A DNA stretch of 64,000 bases from JBPRGG01 sp051418075. Its GTDB lineage: Bacteria > Bacteroidota > Bacteroidia > Cytophagales > Cyclobacteriaceae. The notes beneath the pieces were generated by a model that ran no database searches, was not told the origin of the DNA, and was given only the letters and a program-made list of their open reading frames with translations. Of the stretch, positions 44,275 through 52,442 are shown one piece after another. Numbering within the stretch: the stretch's first letter is position 1; each line of letters begins with the position of its first letter. The stretch spans positions 1 to 64,000 of the forward strand of contig JBPRGG010000072.1 in the NCBI GenBank assembly GCA_051418075.1. Direction: 5' to 3'. Made by a program: the position numbers and the translations under genes.

Positions 44275-45557
44275 TGAAAATCAATATTCTTTTAGGATTA
44301 CAATGGGGAGATGAAGGAAAAGGTAAAGTGGTAGATTACCTTGCTCCTAAATATGAATTAATTGCCAGGTTTCAGGGAGGCCCCAATGCAGGACATACCC
44401 TTGAATTTGATGGGATCAAACATGTGTTACATCAGATCCCGTCTGGAATCTTTCGTCAGAATATTAAAAACATTATTGGTAATGGTGTAGTGCTGGATCC
44501 GGTCATTCTTAAAAAAGAAATTGAATCCCTGAGGCAATATAACCTGAATGTGCAGGACAACTTGTTCATTTCCAAAAAGGCTCAGCTTATTTTACCTACC
44601 CATCGCCTGTTAGATGCGGCTTACGAACATTCAAAAGGTTTAAACAAGATTGGCTCCACCCTGAAAGGGATCGGTCCGGCCTATGAAGATAAAATTGCCC
44701 GTCTGGGTTTAAGGGTAGGAGATATTTTAGCCCCTGATTTCAATCATAAATACCAACAGCTGGTAGAAAAGCATATTGGCATACTTAATTACTATAAGTT
44801 CGAATATGACCTGGTAGATATAGAGCATGAATTTCTGAAAGCGATAGAATACCTGAAGGATTTTAACCTGGTGGAGGCTGAGCAGGTAATAAATCAAGCA
44901 ATACGTAGTGGTGAAAAAGTATTGGCAGAAGGCGCACAGGGCTCTTTGCTGGATATAGATTTCGGCAGTTATCCTTTTGTGACCAGTTCTAATACCATGG
45001 CATCCGGTGCCTGTAGTGGTTTAGGAGTGGCTCCTCGGCACATAGGCGAAGTTTTTGGTATCTTTAAAGCCTATTGTACCAGAGTAGGCAGCGGCCCTTT
45101 TCCCACAGAGCTTTTTGATCAAACTGGTGAACATCTTCGTAAGATGGGTAATGAATTCGGCTCCACTACCGGAAGAGCCCGCCGTTGTGGCTGGCTGGAC
45201 CTGGTAGCCTTAAAGTATACTATCATGGTTAATGGCGTAACCCAATTGTTTATGATGAAGGCAGATGTACTCAATGATTTTGAACAGATCAAGGTTTGCA
45301 CACATTATAAACTTGAAGACGGCACCATTACCGACCAGATGCCATATGATCTGATGCAAAAAAAGATCGAGCCGGTTTTTCATACTTTAAAAGGGTGGAA
45401 CCGTAGTTTGAAAGGTTTCTCCAGTTATGAAGAATTGCCAGATGAGTTATTGGCCTATGTAGATTACCTGGAAAAGGCACTGGAAGTACCGGTAAATATC
45501 ATATCCACCGGCCCAGATCGCAGCCAGACTATCATCAGAAAGGCCGTATTGGCCTGA
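44274..45557 (+). CDS. purA: Adenylosuccinate synthetase
   Basis: It makes adenylosuccinate from IMP, aspartate and GTP, the first AMP-specific step of purine synthesis. The 427-residue protein starts INILLGLQWGDEGKGKVVDYLA with the GTP-binding WGDEGKGK motif. It contains FQGGPNAGHTL, IGSTLKGIGPAYEDK and the TTGRARRCGWLD segment. It overlaps the STAS stop by one base (TAATG), so fur, STAS and purA form one operon. Its length is normal and no motif is missing. Confidence 0.98.
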   Translation: MKINILLGLQWGDEGKGKVVDYLAPKYELIARFQGGPNAGHTLEFDGIKHVLHQIPSGIFRQNIKNIIGNGVVLDPVILKKEIESLRQYNLNVQDNLFISKKAQLILPTHRLLDAAYEHSKGLNKIGSTLKGIGPAYEDKIARLGLRVGDILAPDFNHKYQQLVEKHIGILNYYKFEYDLVDIEHEFLKAIEYLKDFNLVEAEQVINQAIRSGEKVLAEGAQGSLLDIDFGSYPFVTSSNTMASGACSGLGVAPRHIGEVFGIFKAYCTRVGSGPFPTELFDQTGEHLRKMGNEFGSTTGRARRCGWLDLVALKYTIMVNGVTQLFMMKADVLNDFEQIKVCTHYKLEDGTITDQMPYDLMQKKIEPVFHTLKGWNRSLKGFSSYEELPDELLAYVDYLEKALEVPVNIISTGPDRSQTIIRKAVLA

Positions 45558-45717
45558 TCTTTATGATGGGCTCGACTTGAATATTCTGTTTTCTGGCAAC
45601 CCTTTTTCCTCTTTTTTTCCTATAAAATATTTAAAAAGTGAATGACGTAAGAAAATGGTCATTATTGCTTTGGGGAGCTACAGGTATGTATCTATATTGC
45701 CGGTAAATTGTGGTGTT

Positions 45718-47079
45718 ATGAAAAAAGCTGGCATGCTTATCCTTTTCTTATTTATTCTGTTCTTGAATGAGTCTGGTCAGGCTCAGACATCATTAGAACT
45801 GGTAAATGATCTCAGCAGTGGAAAATTTATTGAATTTGCCCCTGCCATCAGTGGTGATGGCACCTATATGGTGTTTCAGCTGCAAAGGAAAAACCGGTGG
45901 TGGTTGTATGAGTCAAAATTACAACCTGATGGCAGTTGGTCAGAACCAGTTTCACTGGAAGAGATCAATCAAAAATTTGAATATGTGGCTGGTCCCAGTC
46001 TGTCTTATGATGGTTCGGGATTGTATTTTACAGCCTATCAGGAAGATGCTGAATCAGTGGTTGTAAGTGAAGATATCTTTTATACCAGGCGGTCTCATGG
46101 GATCTGGGAAGAGCCGGTAAATCTGGGTAAACCAGTCAATACTTTTATGTACGAAGGGTTTCCCAGTATTTCAGCCGATGAAAGCACCCTTTATTTCATG
46201 CGCGAAAATCCTGATTACCCTTTTGATAAAGATGATAAAGTGCATTGCTTTAAGCTTTATCGGTCTATTAAAAACCTGATGGGTAAATGGCAGGAGCCGG
46301 AAGAGTTGCCTTATCCGGTTAATTTTAACTGTGAAAGATCTCCCAAAATACTTCCTGATAATAAAACACTGATGTTTTCGTCTATCCGGGCTGATGGTCA
46401 GGGGAAATTTGATGTTTATCAATCTAAACTTCAGCCTAATGGAATGTGGACTGAACCCATTCCGGTGAGCTATATCAATACTGCCAATAATGATCAATCC
46501 CCCTGCATTTCAGGAAATGGAGAAGTGATCTATTTTTACAATGACGGGGATATCTACCGTACCAACATTCCTTCTGATCGCCGGGCATTTGATAAGATAC
46601 AATTAAATGGGCGGGTAATTGATGCAGTTTATAAGGTGGGATTAAGTGTCAATATAGAGATCGTCAATCCTTATTCCGGGAAAGTCATAGATCACCTTGA
46701 CAATACGGAGTCTGACGGTAAATTTAAAATAGACCTGTTAAAGGGCCTCATCTATGATTTCAATATTATCCAGGATAATAACTTTACCTATACCTTTCCT
46801 CTTGACCTGACTGACCTGGAAAGCCAAACTGAAATAACGCTTGACTTTGAATTATTCAGTAACTTAAACCTGAAAATGGATGTGGTAGATCAAAAATCCC
46901 AGCTACCCATTCCCCAGGATCTGAAAGTGATGATCAGAATGGATAAGACCCAACGCCAGGATATTTACCTGCTTAAGTTTAATGTAGAGAATTTCCGGGA
47001 AGCTTCTACCTTCCTGGATTTGAATGAAGTACGTAAAGATCCTGATTTCAGAAAAAAAATAGAACTGAGCCCTTTATAA
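45718..47079 (+). CDS. PD40 beta-propeller secreted protein
   Basis: A 453-residue protein. The start is taken at 45718 because it begins a Sec signal peptide (MKKAGMLILFLFILFL...AQ), while an upstream frame to 45655 adds a non-signal stretch. The body has PD40/TolB-like blades (for example AISGDGTYMVFQ, SISADESTLYFMRE, KILPDNKTLMFSS, CISGNGEVIYFYNDGDIYR). They are followed by a C-terminal Ig-like domain of the carboxypeptidase-regulatory type (about 300-380). Such proteins sit in the periplasm or on the outer membrane. It precedes the sigma-factor gene by 36 bp. Confidence 0.8.
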   Translation: MKKAGMLILFLFILFLNESGQAQTSLELVNDLSSGKFIEFAPAISGDGTYMVFQLQRKNRWWLYESKLQPDGSWSEPVSLEEINQKFEYVAGPSLSYDGSGLYFTAYQEDAESVVVSEDIFYTRRSHGIWEEPVNLGKPVNTFMYEGFPSISADESTLYFMRENPDYPFDKDDKVHCFKLYRSIKNLMGKWQEPEELPYPVNFNCERSPKILPDNKTLMFSSIRADGQGKFDVYQSKLQPNGMWTEPIPVSYINTANNDQSPCISGNGEVIYFYNDGDIYRTNIPSDRRAFDKIQLNGRVIDAVYKVGLSVNIEIVNPYSGKVIDHLDNTESDGKFKIDLLKGLIYDFNIIQDNNFTYTFPLDLTDLESQTEITLDFELFSNLNLKMDVVDQKSQLPIPQDLKVMIRMDKTQRQDIYLLKFNVENFREASTFLDLNEVRKDPDFRKKIELSPL

Positions 47080-47115
47080 TTTTTTTCTAAACCTGATTAA
47101 ACCTTTCCTATTGAT

Positions 47116-47685
47116 TTGTGTCCAACCTCCGAAACGATAAGCCTATTGGAAGATCAGGAACTGCTTATAAGGTTAAAAAAGGAGGACAGTAAAAACTATG
47201 CCTTTAATCTGCTGGTCAGAAAATATCAGCAAAAAGTGTATTGGCTGATCCGTAAAATGGTTATTGATCACGATGACACGGATGACCTGGTACAGGAAGT
47301 ATTTGTAAAGGTTTGGAAAAACCTACCCAAATTCCGGGAAGATGCCCAATTATATACCTGGATCTATCGGATTGCTACCAATGAATGCCTTAATTTCCTG
47401 CGAAAAAAAAGAAGAAGGTTCTTCTTGCCAATTGGTGATGTGGAGCAGGAACTGAACCAGAAACTGGATCAGGATCCTTATATGGACGGAGAACAGATCC
47501 AGATAAAATTGCAAAAGGCATTATTGAAATTACCGGATAAGCAACGGTTGGTATTTAATATGAAATATTTTGAGGACATGAAATATGAACAGATTGCTCA
47601 GGTTACAAATACCAGTGTGGGAAGCTTAAAAGCCAGTTATCATCTGGCTGTGAAAAAAATTGAAGAAATTTTGAATCAAGATTAA
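47116..47685 (+). CDS. ECF sigma factor, non-ATG start
   Basis: A 189-residue extracytoplasmic-function sigma-70 factor. Region 2 (about 25-95, with LVRKYQQKVYWLIRKMV..DTDDLVQEVFVKVWKNL) and region 4 (about 125-185, with LPDKQRLVFNMKYFEDMKYEQIAQVTNTSVGSLKASYHLA) are complete. No in-frame ATG exists before the conserved region: the frame is open from 47101, and the best candidates are TTG at 47116 or ATT at 47110. The next gene is a small membrane protein that could be its anti-sigma factor. Confidence 0.9.
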   Translation: MCPTSETISLLEDQELLIRLKKEDSKNYAFNLLVRKYQQKVYWLIRKMVIDHDDTDDLVQEVFVKVWKNLPKFREDAQLYTWIYRIATNECLNFLRKKRRRFFLPIGDVEQELNQKLDQDPYMDGEQIQIKLQKALLKLPDKQRLVFNMKYFEDMKYEQIAQVTNTSVGSLKASYHLAVKKIEEILNQD

Positions 47686-47720
47686 ACCTTTTGCATTTTT
47701 ATGTTTCTAACAGAAAAATC

Positions 47721-48179
47721 ATGAAAGATCGGCATAAACATATCAAACTGAATCAATTACCTAAAGACACCCCTTTTAAGGTGCCGGAGCAGTATTTTGA
47801 GGAATTACCCCAACATATTCAATCCCGGGTAAACCAGCCACGAAATGAGCTTGGATTAATTTTCTCTACGGTTCTTTCTTTAAAGTTTATGGTGCCCGTA
47901 TTGCTTTTGTTGGCGATATCTGTAGTGTGGATTAACTGGGATAATACCAACAACCTGCCGACTGAAGAATTGCTGGCCCAGGTAGATGATGAAGCCATCA
48001 TCCGGTATCTGCAGATGAATGATCTGAATACGGACCAATTGATTCAGGACATCGTAAATAATAACCTGGAGCTGGATCTGGAAGACCAGGAGCTTGATAT
48101 GTTTGAAGAGTTGGAATTAGACCAGTCCATGCCTGATCTATATGAAGAATATGGTATTAGTCAGGAGGATATTTTATAA
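47721..48179 (+). CDS. Small membrane protein, possible anti-sigma factor
   Basis: A 152-residue protein. The start at 47721 (MKDRHKHIKL) is preferred over 47691. A cytoplasmic basic N terminus (about 1-55) is followed by one transmembrane segment (about 60-80, FMVPVLLLLAISVVWI) and an acidic tail with a Leu/Glu-rich C terminus. It has no recognised anti-sigma domain (zinc-binding or ASD). Its position 36 bp after the ECF sigma gene suggests the role, but this is inference. Confidence 0.6.
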   Translation: MKDRHKHIKLNQLPKDTPFKVPEQYFEELPQHIQSRVNQPRNELGLIFSTVLSLKFMVPVLLLLAISVVWINWDNTNNLPTEELLAQVDDEAIIRYLQMNDLNTDQLIQDIVNNNLELDLEDQELDMFEELELDQSMPDLYEEYGISQEDIL

Positions 48180-48191
48180 AGCATTTATATT

Positions 48192-48686
48192 ATGAAAAAA
48201 GTATTCATTTTTTACTTAATCGGATTTTTCAGCTTTTCCGGCCTTTGTCTGGGCCAAGATCAGATGGATAAAATAGAAAGTGCCCGGATTGGATTGATTA
48301 CAGAAAGGTTGGGTTTGGACCCTGATCAGGCTGAAAGGTTCTGGCCAATTTATAATGAATTTATAGAAAGAAGAAGATCTCTTCGGAATGAATTTAACCA
48401 GGCCAGAAAAAACATTGATATTGCTCAAGCCACTGAAGCTCAGAGACAACAACTGATTGAAAAAGAACTGGATATGAAACAACGGGAAGTTGGTCTGGAA
48501 AAAGACTACTCGGATAGGCTGTTAAATATAATTTCTACCAGACAACTATTGGCACTGAGGAAAGCAGAACAGGATTTTAGGGAAATGCTGTTGAGACGGC
48601 TGCAGCAGAGAAGATTGCAACAGCAGCGCAAAGAAAGGTTACAGGATCGTTTTGAAAACAGGTTGCAGGATCGCAGAAACAACTAA
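48192..48686 (+). CDS. Spy/CpxP-like periplasmic protein
   Basis: A 164-residue protein with a Sec signal peptide (about 1-21, ending CLGQ). A helical body follows with the LTERLGLDPDQAERFWPIYNEF motif (an LTxxQ-like segment with a helix) and a long Arg/Gln-rich C-terminal helix. Such small periplasmic proteins act as envelope-stress sensors or chaperones. It lies 12 bp after the membrane protein, in the sigma-factor run. Confidence 0.7.
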   Translation: MKKVFIFYLIGFFSFSGLCLGQDQMDKIESARIGLITERLGLDPDQAERFWPIYNEFIERRRSLRNEFNQARKNIDIAQATEAQRQQLIEKELDMKQREVGLEKDYSDRLLNIISTRQLLALRKAEQDFREMLLRRLQQRRLQQQRKERLQDRFENRLQDRRNN

Positions 48687-48699
48687 AAATACCTGATTG

Positions 48700-49614
48700 G
48701 TGGGAAAACTTTTTATAACGGGTTTTATCTGGATTATGGTCTGCAGTCAGGGCTCATTTGGCCAAACTAGGTCAAATGATTCATTGGTCTTGTCATCGGC
48801 AGATTCATTGACCATTATTGATCTGCTGGATAGTCTTTTGAGCGTGGAAAAGGAAAAATCAGACCTGATCCTGAAGATGAGTTATATCAGCAAAATTGCC
48901 ACCGCGGGTCGTGATCTTGGCATGGAACAATATGGCCTTGCCCCCGGGATTTCCTATTACCATCCCATCGGCATTTTTGGAGATGTGACCGGATACTGGA
49001 ATAGTGAAATGGATCCTCAATATCAGATGACCATTACCTCCTTAGGTTATATGTTTTTTATTAAAAATAAGATTTCTAACCTGGTATCCTATGATCATAC
49101 TTTTTTTAACGGAGAGGCAGGTACTTTAAACAACTCCCTGAATCTTTCCTCCCAGGTTAATTTTAATTTTATTGATGTCGGATTCGATTATTCCTATCTA
49201 TTTGGAGAAGCCTCAGCCCACCGGCTTAATGGTGTAGTTTCAGGTTATTTCAAAATTAAAGATATTCCTTTATTTGACAGAATTACTTTCATGCCTTCAG
49301 TTTCAGTGTTGTGGGGTAATGCCAATATTATATCTTTCCGGTTCAACAGAGATCAAATTGAGCGGTACCTGATCTACCTCAGGCAATTTCGACCAGTAGT
49401 TAGAAGAGCTATACTAAGGCGGTTGGTTGAAGAAAATAATGTCTTTGGCCTGATGAATTATAACTTTTCCCTTCCGGTAAGGGTTTCCTGGGGCCATTTC
49501 AGCTTTTTATTTACTTACAACTACAACATACCGGTTGCATTACCCGGTGAACGATTAACATATCCGGAGTTTAGTTATTTCAATATTTCCACCTATTATA
49601 CCTTGTCATTTTAG
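48700..49614 (+). CDS. Outer-membrane beta-barrel-like protein
   Basis: A 304-residue protein starting at GTG (48700) or TTG (48697); no ATG fits. A signal peptide (about 1-22) is followed by a helical segment and then alternating hydrophobic strands with aromatic girdles (for example ISYYHPIGIFGDVTGYW, SLGYMFFI, HFSFLFTYNYNI). It ends in a Tyr-Thr-Leu-Ser-Phe C terminus, typical of an outer-membrane barrel. The function is unknown. It is the last gene of the PD40-sigma-membrane protein-Spy run. Confidence 0.65.
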   Translation: MGKLFITGFIWIMVCSQGSFGQTRSNDSLVLSSADSLTIIDLLDSLLSVEKEKSDLILKMSYISKIATAGRDLGMEQYGLAPGISYYHPIGIFGDVTGYWNSEMDPQYQMTITSLGYMFFIKNKISNLVSYDHTFFNGEAGTLNNSLNLSSQVNFNFIDVGFDYSYLFGEASAHRLNGVVSGYFKIKDIPLFDRITFMPSVSVLWGNANIISFRFNRDQIERYLIYLRQFRPVVRRAILRRLVEENNVFGLMNYNFSLPVRVSWGHFSFLFTYNYNIPVALPGERLTYPEFSYFNISTYYTLSF

Positions 49615-49798
49615 CATTCGATTTACTTGATTCCGTACAAAAGAAATGACATTTCTTACTTTCACCGGATCCACAGACTGAATCTGGTTTGCCATCTCCC
49701 TCTGGTCAGCGAACCACCAGAGCAGATTTGATTAAAAATGCAGAATGAAATAATTCGGATCAAATGTATTAAGTTTGCGGTGAGATCGGTTAGTGATT
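49615..49798. other. Spacer with two hairpins, possible relic
   Basis: Between the barrel gene and xseA lie two perfect inverted repeats: AAGAAATG-A-CATTTCTT (49641-49657) and CTCTGGT-9-ACCAGAG (49700-49722). On the minus strand a frame of about 40 codons before a TGA reads like a protein end (WFADQREMANQ...VRNQVNRMLK). A neighbouring frame also looks residue-like. It could be a relic or a repeat element; there is no full gene. A TAAGTTTG box for xseA is at 49770. Confidence 0.35.
49770..49777 (+). promoter_or_regulatory. Candidate -7 box (TAAGTTTG) of xseA
   Basis: TAAGTTTG matches TAnnTTTG and lies 21 bp before the ATG. No clear TTG element was found upstream at 17-23 nt. Confidence 0.35.
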
Positions 49799-51043
49799 AT
49801 GGAGCATTTTTCCCTGTTAGAACTAAATCAATTAATTAAGTCTACCTTAGATTCCAGCCTGGAGCCATCCTACTGGGTTGTGGCTGAAATTGGCGAAATG
49901 CGGATCAACCAGAAAGGCCATTGTTACATGGAGTTGGTAGAAAAAGAGGATGACACGCTGCTGGCTAAGATCCGGGCCAATATCTGGTCCTATGCTTTTC
50001 GGAATATCTCAGGCTGGTTTGAGAAAATTACCGGCCAAAGTTTTAAACCGGGCCTGAAAATACTGGCTAATGTGGTGGTGCAATTCCATGAGATTTATGG
50101 ACTTTGCCTGATCGTAAGGGATGTGGATCCCAATTATACTCTGGGTGAACGAGCCCAGAAGAAGCAAAAAATCATTGATCAGCTGATCGCTGACGGAATT
50201 TTTGAAATGAATAAAGAACTGTCGCTACCCCTGGTACCTCAAAGGGTGGCAGTAATTAGCTCACCAACAGCAGCCGGCTGGGAAGATTTCCTTAAACAAC
50301 TGGAAAATAACAGGTATGGCTATAGATATGAAGTCAGCCTGTACAAAGCCATGATGCAGGGTAATCAGGCAGAAGAATCTATTATTATGGCTTTACATGA
50401 AATTCATCAGAAGTTAGAACAATTCGATGCTGTGGCCATATTGAGGGGAGGAGGAGCTCAGGTTGATCTTGATTGTTTTGACACCTATGATTTGGCCTCC
50501 CATGTGGCACAATTTCCATTACCTGTACTCACCGGCATTGGACATGAAAGAGATGAAACCATTGTGGATCTGGTAGCGCATACTAAACTAAAAACACCTA
50601 CAGCTGTATCGGAATTTCTGATCAGTGGCTGTAAGGCTTATGAAGATAACCTGGATTTTATTTATAAAAAACTGGTAGATCAATCCAGAAAAAGGTTGCA
50701 AGCAGAAAATTTCCGGCTCAGGGAGTATGGGCAGCAGCTAAAATACTGGACTATACAAACTTTACGGGATCATCAAAACAATCTCACCGGTTTCAAAGAT
50801 AAAATTCAACACCTTTCACTGAATAAACTAAGGCAGCATCAAGAGAATTTGAAATTTGTGGAAAGGTCTATCAGTATGCTAAACCCCAGGAATGTATTGA
50901 AAAGGGGATACACCATCACAACCAGAAACAATCAACTGTTGAAACACATTGATGATCTGAAACCGGGGGATGAGGTAGAAACGATGACTTTTAATCAACG
51001 AATCACCAGTCAAATTAGAAAAATTGAAGATAATGACAAATAA
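49799..51043 (+). CDS. xseA: Exodeoxyribonuclease VII large subunit
   Basis: The catalytic subunit of the single-strand-specific ExoVII, acting with the small subunit. The 414-residue protein starts MEHFSLLELNQLIKSTL and has an N-terminal OB-fold domain (about 1-105), a catalytic domain with VAVISSPTAAGWEDF and AILRGGGAQVDLDCFD, and a coiled-coil C-terminal part. A GTG two codons earlier (49793) is an alternative start. The small-subunit gene overlaps its end, as is usual. Confidence 0.95.
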   Translation: MEHFSLLELNQLIKSTLDSSLEPSYWVVAEIGEMRINQKGHCYMELVEKEDDTLLAKIRANIWSYAFRNISGWFEKITGQSFKPGLKILANVVVQFHEIYGLCLIVRDVDPNYTLGERAQKKQKIIDQLIADGIFEMNKELSLPLVPQRVAVISSPTAAGWEDFLKQLENNRYGYRYEVSLYKAMMQGNQAEESIIMALHEIHQKLEQFDAVAILRGGGAQVDLDCFDTYDLASHVAQFPLPVLTGIGHERDETIVDLVAHTKLKTPTAVSEFLISGCKAYEDNLDFIYKKLVDQSRKRLQAENFRLREYGQQLKYWTIQTLRDHQNNLTGFKDKIQHLSLNKLRQHQENLKFVERSISMLNPRNVLKRGYTITTRNNQLLKHIDDLKPGDEVETMTFNQRITSQIRKIEDNDK

Positions 51044-51236
51044 TAACCTGAATTATAGCCAGTCCATCAAAGAACTGGAATCCATCCTTTTAAAAATAGA
51101 ACAAGAACAACTTGATGTGGATGAATTGACTGTGTTGGTTCAAAAAGCAACTGGATTAATTCAACGTTGTAAGGACAAACTCAAAAATACAGAAGAAAAG
51201 TTGAATCAGTCCCTGGACCAGCTTTCCGGTTTGTAA
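51033..51236 (+). CDS. xseB: Exodeoxyribonuclease VII small subunit
   Basis: A 67-residue partner of XseA. The ATG at 51033 is preferred to an upstream TTG. It has the small helical fold with ESILLKIEQEQLDVDEL and the family's coiled helices. It overlaps xseA by 11 bp, giving coupled translation, and ends 10 bp before the convergent MeaB gene. Confidence 0.92.
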   Translation: MTNNNLNYSQSIKELESILLKIEQEQLDVDELTVLVQKATGLIQRCKDKLKNTEEKLNQSLDQLSGL

Positions 51237-51246
51237 GGAGGTATGA

Positions 51247-52275
51247 TTATCTTAATTCCCTCGGATCAATTTCCTGTGTGGCTTTTTGGTAATCCTTCAG
51301 TAAATGCCTGGCTGCGTTAATGGAAGCCATCTTTTGGTTGGCTACCTTCAGTTCCACCTGGCCCAGTTGCTCCTGAACGCTGGGATGATGATAAAAATTC
51401 CTTTCCAGTGTAAGCTTGATTGTTTCATGCATCCAATCAATATTCTGGGTTTGCCTTTTTCTTTCAAAATACCCTTTAGTAAACATAAGGGTATGGTGAT
51501 CTTCTATGACTTTCCATATTTCCCTGATACCGGTTTTTTCCAAAGCAGAACAGGTAACTACTTTGGGGTTCCAACCTGAAGGTGGCGTAGGAAACAGATG
51601 CAGGGCGTTTTGATACTCCATTTTTGCCCGGCGGGCTGCATTTTTATTGTCTTTGTCCGCTTTGGTGATAGCGATGGCATCAGCCATTTCCATAATTCCT
51701 TTTTTTATACCCTGCAATTCATCCCCTGCTCCGGCCAGCATTAGTAACAGGAAGAAATCCACCATACCATAAACGGTCGTTTCAGATTGTCCTACCCCTA
51801 CTGTTTCTATAAAGATCACCTCAAACCCGGCTGCTTCACATAATAACATAGTTTCACGGGTTTTACTGCTTACCCCTCCCAGGGCATTTCCCGAAGCGGA
51901 AGGCCGTATGTAAGCCATAGGATCTGATGCCAGTTCCACCATTCTGGTTTTATCACCCAAAATGCTGCCCTTGGATCGTTGGCTGGATGGATCAACCGTA
52001 AGCACAGCCAGCTTACGATTTAAAGAAGTCACATGTTTGCCAAAGGATTCAATAAAAGTACTTTTTCCTACTCCGGGTACGCCGGTGATGCCGATTCTTA
52101 TGGAATTTCCCGTGTGAGGCAATATTGCTTCCAGAATCTTCTCTGATAAAACATTATCTTCGGGTAGGGAGCTTTCTATAATAGTGATAGCTTTACTTAG
52201 TAAGATCCGGTCCCCGGCTAAAATCCCTTTTACATACGCTTCAGCCTCAAGTCTTTTTTTCCTGGTAAAATTCAT
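51247..52275 (-). CDS. meaB: MeaB/ArgK-family GTPase (methylmalonyl-CoA mutase chaperone)
   Basis: A G3E-type P-loop GTPase that protects or loads adenosylcobalamin on methylmalonyl-CoA mutase. The 342-residue product has Walker A GVPGVGKST (about 65-73), VDPSSQRSKGSILGDKTRM, IETVGVGQSE and the guanine motif TKAD. The start is taken at 52275 because a TATATTTG promoter box lies only 5 bp upstream, and an upstream ATG (52314) would fall at the -33 element. No mutase gene is adjacent. Confidence 0.92.
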   Translation of the reverse strand: MNFTRKKRLEAEAYVKGILAGDRILLSKAITIIESSLPEDNVLSEKILEAILPHTGNSIRIGITGVPGVGKSTFIESFGKHVTSLNRKLAVLTVDPSSQRSKGSILGDKTRMVELASDPMAYIRPSASGNALGGVSSKTRETMLLCEAAGFEVIFIETVGVGQSETTVYGMVDFFLLLMLAGAGDELQGIKKGIMEMADAIAITKADKDNKNAARRAKMEYQNALHLFPTPPSGWNPKVVTCSALEKTGIREIWKVIEDHHTLMFTKGYFERKRQTQNIDWMHETIKLTLERNFYHHPSVQEQLGQVELKVANQKMASINAARHLLKDYQKATQEIDPRELR

Positions 52276-52280
52276 GGGCG

Positions 52281-52314
52281 CAAATATAATTATTCTGTTA
52301 AAATAACTGATCAA
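52281..52314 (-). promoter_or_regulatory. Promoter of meaB, near-leaderless
   Basis: On the minus strand TTG (52314-52312), 23 nt, then TATATTTG (52288-52281). The -7 box ends 5 bp before the start codon, so the transcript should begin at or very near the ATG. Confidence 0.5.
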
Positions 52315-52374
52315 TCAGGTAAAAAAACCGCCGGATGTTATCATTGTTGCAGATTAATACAGGCAATTGACTGT

Positions 52375-52393
52375 AAAAATGATAATCATTATG
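52375..52393. promoter_or_regulatory. Fur-box-like palindrome upstream of the Tat operon
   Basis: The core AATGATAATCATT (52378-52390) is a perfect 6-1-6 palindrome. Over 19 bases, 16 match the E. coli Fur box GATAATGATAATCATTATC. It ends 49 bp before the start of the Gfo/Idh gene. A Fur-family gene is in the window (43463). Binding is inferred. Confidence 0.5.
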
Positions 52394-52442
52394 AAATATG
52401 GAGGTTCTGCTTTATTTTTATAATGGATAAAAACCCATCATT

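Noticed and set aside
45655..45717. Longer start of the PD40 gene at 45655
   Set aside because: The upstream 21 codons break the signal peptide pattern that begins at 45718.
51247..52275. Methylmalonyl-CoA mutase operon around meaB
   Set aside because: No mutase subunit gene adjoins meaB; its neighbours are xseB and the divergent Tat operon.
52276..52314. Longer meaB start at 52314
   Set aside because: The promoter -7 box TATATTTG lies between that ATG and the family start at 52275, so the extra residues would not be transcribed.
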